DNA of 64,000 nucleotides from the NCBI GenBank assembly GCA_949987565.1, contig OX465119.1, forward strand, positions 13,308,578 to 13,372,577, read 5' to 3'. The position numbers and the translations under genes are program-made. This stretch comes from Luidia sarsii. Lineage: Eukaryota; Echinodermata; Asteroidea; Paxillosida; Luidiidae. Below are positions 63,111 through 64,000 of the stretch, piece after piece; position 1 is the first letter of the stretch, and the number at the start of each line of letters is the position of its first letter. Below the pieces are notes generated by a model. The model did not search any database. It was not told the DNA's origin and was given only the letters and a program-made list of their open reading frames with translations.

Positions 63111-64000
63111 ATTATGTAACCTTTCTGACTGTCAGTATCCATCAGAAACGATGTCAGGATACTGTTGGGCCATGGGGGAGCTTTCGCTGCAACCGCAGGA
63201 AAAAAAAGGTTCGGAAATCGGACAAGAAACAGACGTCCAATCGAAAAAGGGTTTGAGAGAAGGCAAACATTTGGGAGCTCCTCCCGAAAAGAAATTGGTC
63301 CCTGGACAGTTTTTACTCTTCGCTTGCTTTTTCCTTTCCGTCTGTCCTGGGTTCAAACGTTGACAATTGAACCCAAGGAAACATTGATTCTTGGAGGAAA
63401 CAGAATGGGGGATCCAATTTCGGGTCGTTGTCAAGAAAATGCAGGCGCAGGAGACAAGCAACAGATTCCATCGCAGACCCCCCCCCCCCTACCAAGAATG
63501 AAAAAAAGAGGGAAATTATAAAAAAAAAAAAAATCCTTCATTTCACAACCTGGGTTCGGTCTGAAAGGGTTCTTTTTTCTGGATTTTCATTTCCCGTGGT
63601 GATAGAGGTGGGCTTTCAAGCTGGTTGTGAAGGAATGGATAATTTTTTTTTTTTTCCCAAGATGATTTGGGCGAAATTTGATCTTCAACATTCACGTCTA
63701 GATACCAAGGAATGGATCCTTTATTTGGTGGCCAGCTCCCTTTTCAGGGCAGGAAATCCAAACAGAAAACATCAATTTGTGCCATGGTAAATCATTTAAT
63801 TTGGGGAATTTTCAAAAGGGAAAGAGGGGGGGGATGGATGGATGGAGGAGGGATGGGAGAGAAATAGGCCTGAGATGCCATGGAACGATGGTTTCATAGA
63901 GGTGTTAGGAATACAATACTCAATTTTTTTGTGGGTGGTTGAGGGGATCTAGGTCGAATACAGACAATTGAGGTCGAGGGTCCAACGGCCAATTTTTTTT
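63111..64000. other. unique sequence to the end of the window, no gene seen
   Basis: Plus frames of 118 and 120 codons (63165-63521 and 63428-63790) are unrecognised. C run 63479-63489, A run 63519-63532, T run 63641-63655, (GGAT)n at 63832-63846. Confidence 0.45.

Overview
The window reads as repeat-dense, gene-poor nuclear DNA from a metazoan, most likely a marine invertebrate. A deuterostome such as an echinoderm is a guess from its general character, not a demonstrated assignment. Supporting observations are eukaryotic splice-site context, tRNA-derived SINEs, LINE tails, palindromic MITE-like elements, a degenerate TTAGGG-type block, histone-type 3' stem-loops and a 200-N assembly gap. 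There is no operon structure, ribosome-binding-site pattern, rRNA, recognisable tRNA gene or CRISPR array. No complete protein-coding gene is recognisable. Most long open frames are translations of simple repeats and are not annotated as genes.

Layout. 0-7 kb: large purine-rich microsatellites (190-660, 3640-4330, 5805-6340) separate unique sequence holding two weak exon candidates, a SINE tail and a truncated MITE. 7.9-8.6 kb: the decayed C-terminal end of a LINE, then a palindromic repeat. 9.6-16 kb: GA-rich arrays (9.65-10.24, 12.3-13.1, 14.75-15.78 kb) and a very AT-rich block (11.54-11.95 kb). 16.4 kb: a SINE with visible A and B boxes. 22-26.5 kb: a cluster of small inverted-repeat elements, a degenerate telomere-like block and a 59-bp-arm hairpin. 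28.2-28.9 kb: a (TCTCCT)n array. 30-37.5 kb: SINEs, foldbacks, a 42-bp minisatellite and a large inverted-repeat element. 38-41 kb: further GA, GACA and GGA arrays. 42.3-42.8 kb: three tandem copies of a LINE C-terminus, followed by the gap at 42991-43190.

The most gene-like part is 47-61 kb. It has possible exons with splice signals at 47856-48018, 48625-48991 and 54753-54877. It also has a TATA-like core at 53594, a CpG-rich patch near 57.6-57.85 kb, and a short possible first coding exon at 60850-60885 beneath an RFX-type X-box. I cannot join these into a gene model or name a product. If real, they are 5' ends whose remaining exons lie in long introns or outside the window.

The most unusual signal is a satellite-like unit of about 120 bp. 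It occurs four times in tandem at 61.36-61.85 kb, once at 59.4 kb and as a relic at 34.87 kb. On the minus strand it carries the sequence of the metazoan histone mRNA 3' stem-loop, with no histone coding sequence nearby. A second theme is a dispersed family with the core GGTCCTGCTAGGATCGAAAC, present about seventeen times, often as head-to-head foldbacks and often next to the SINE.
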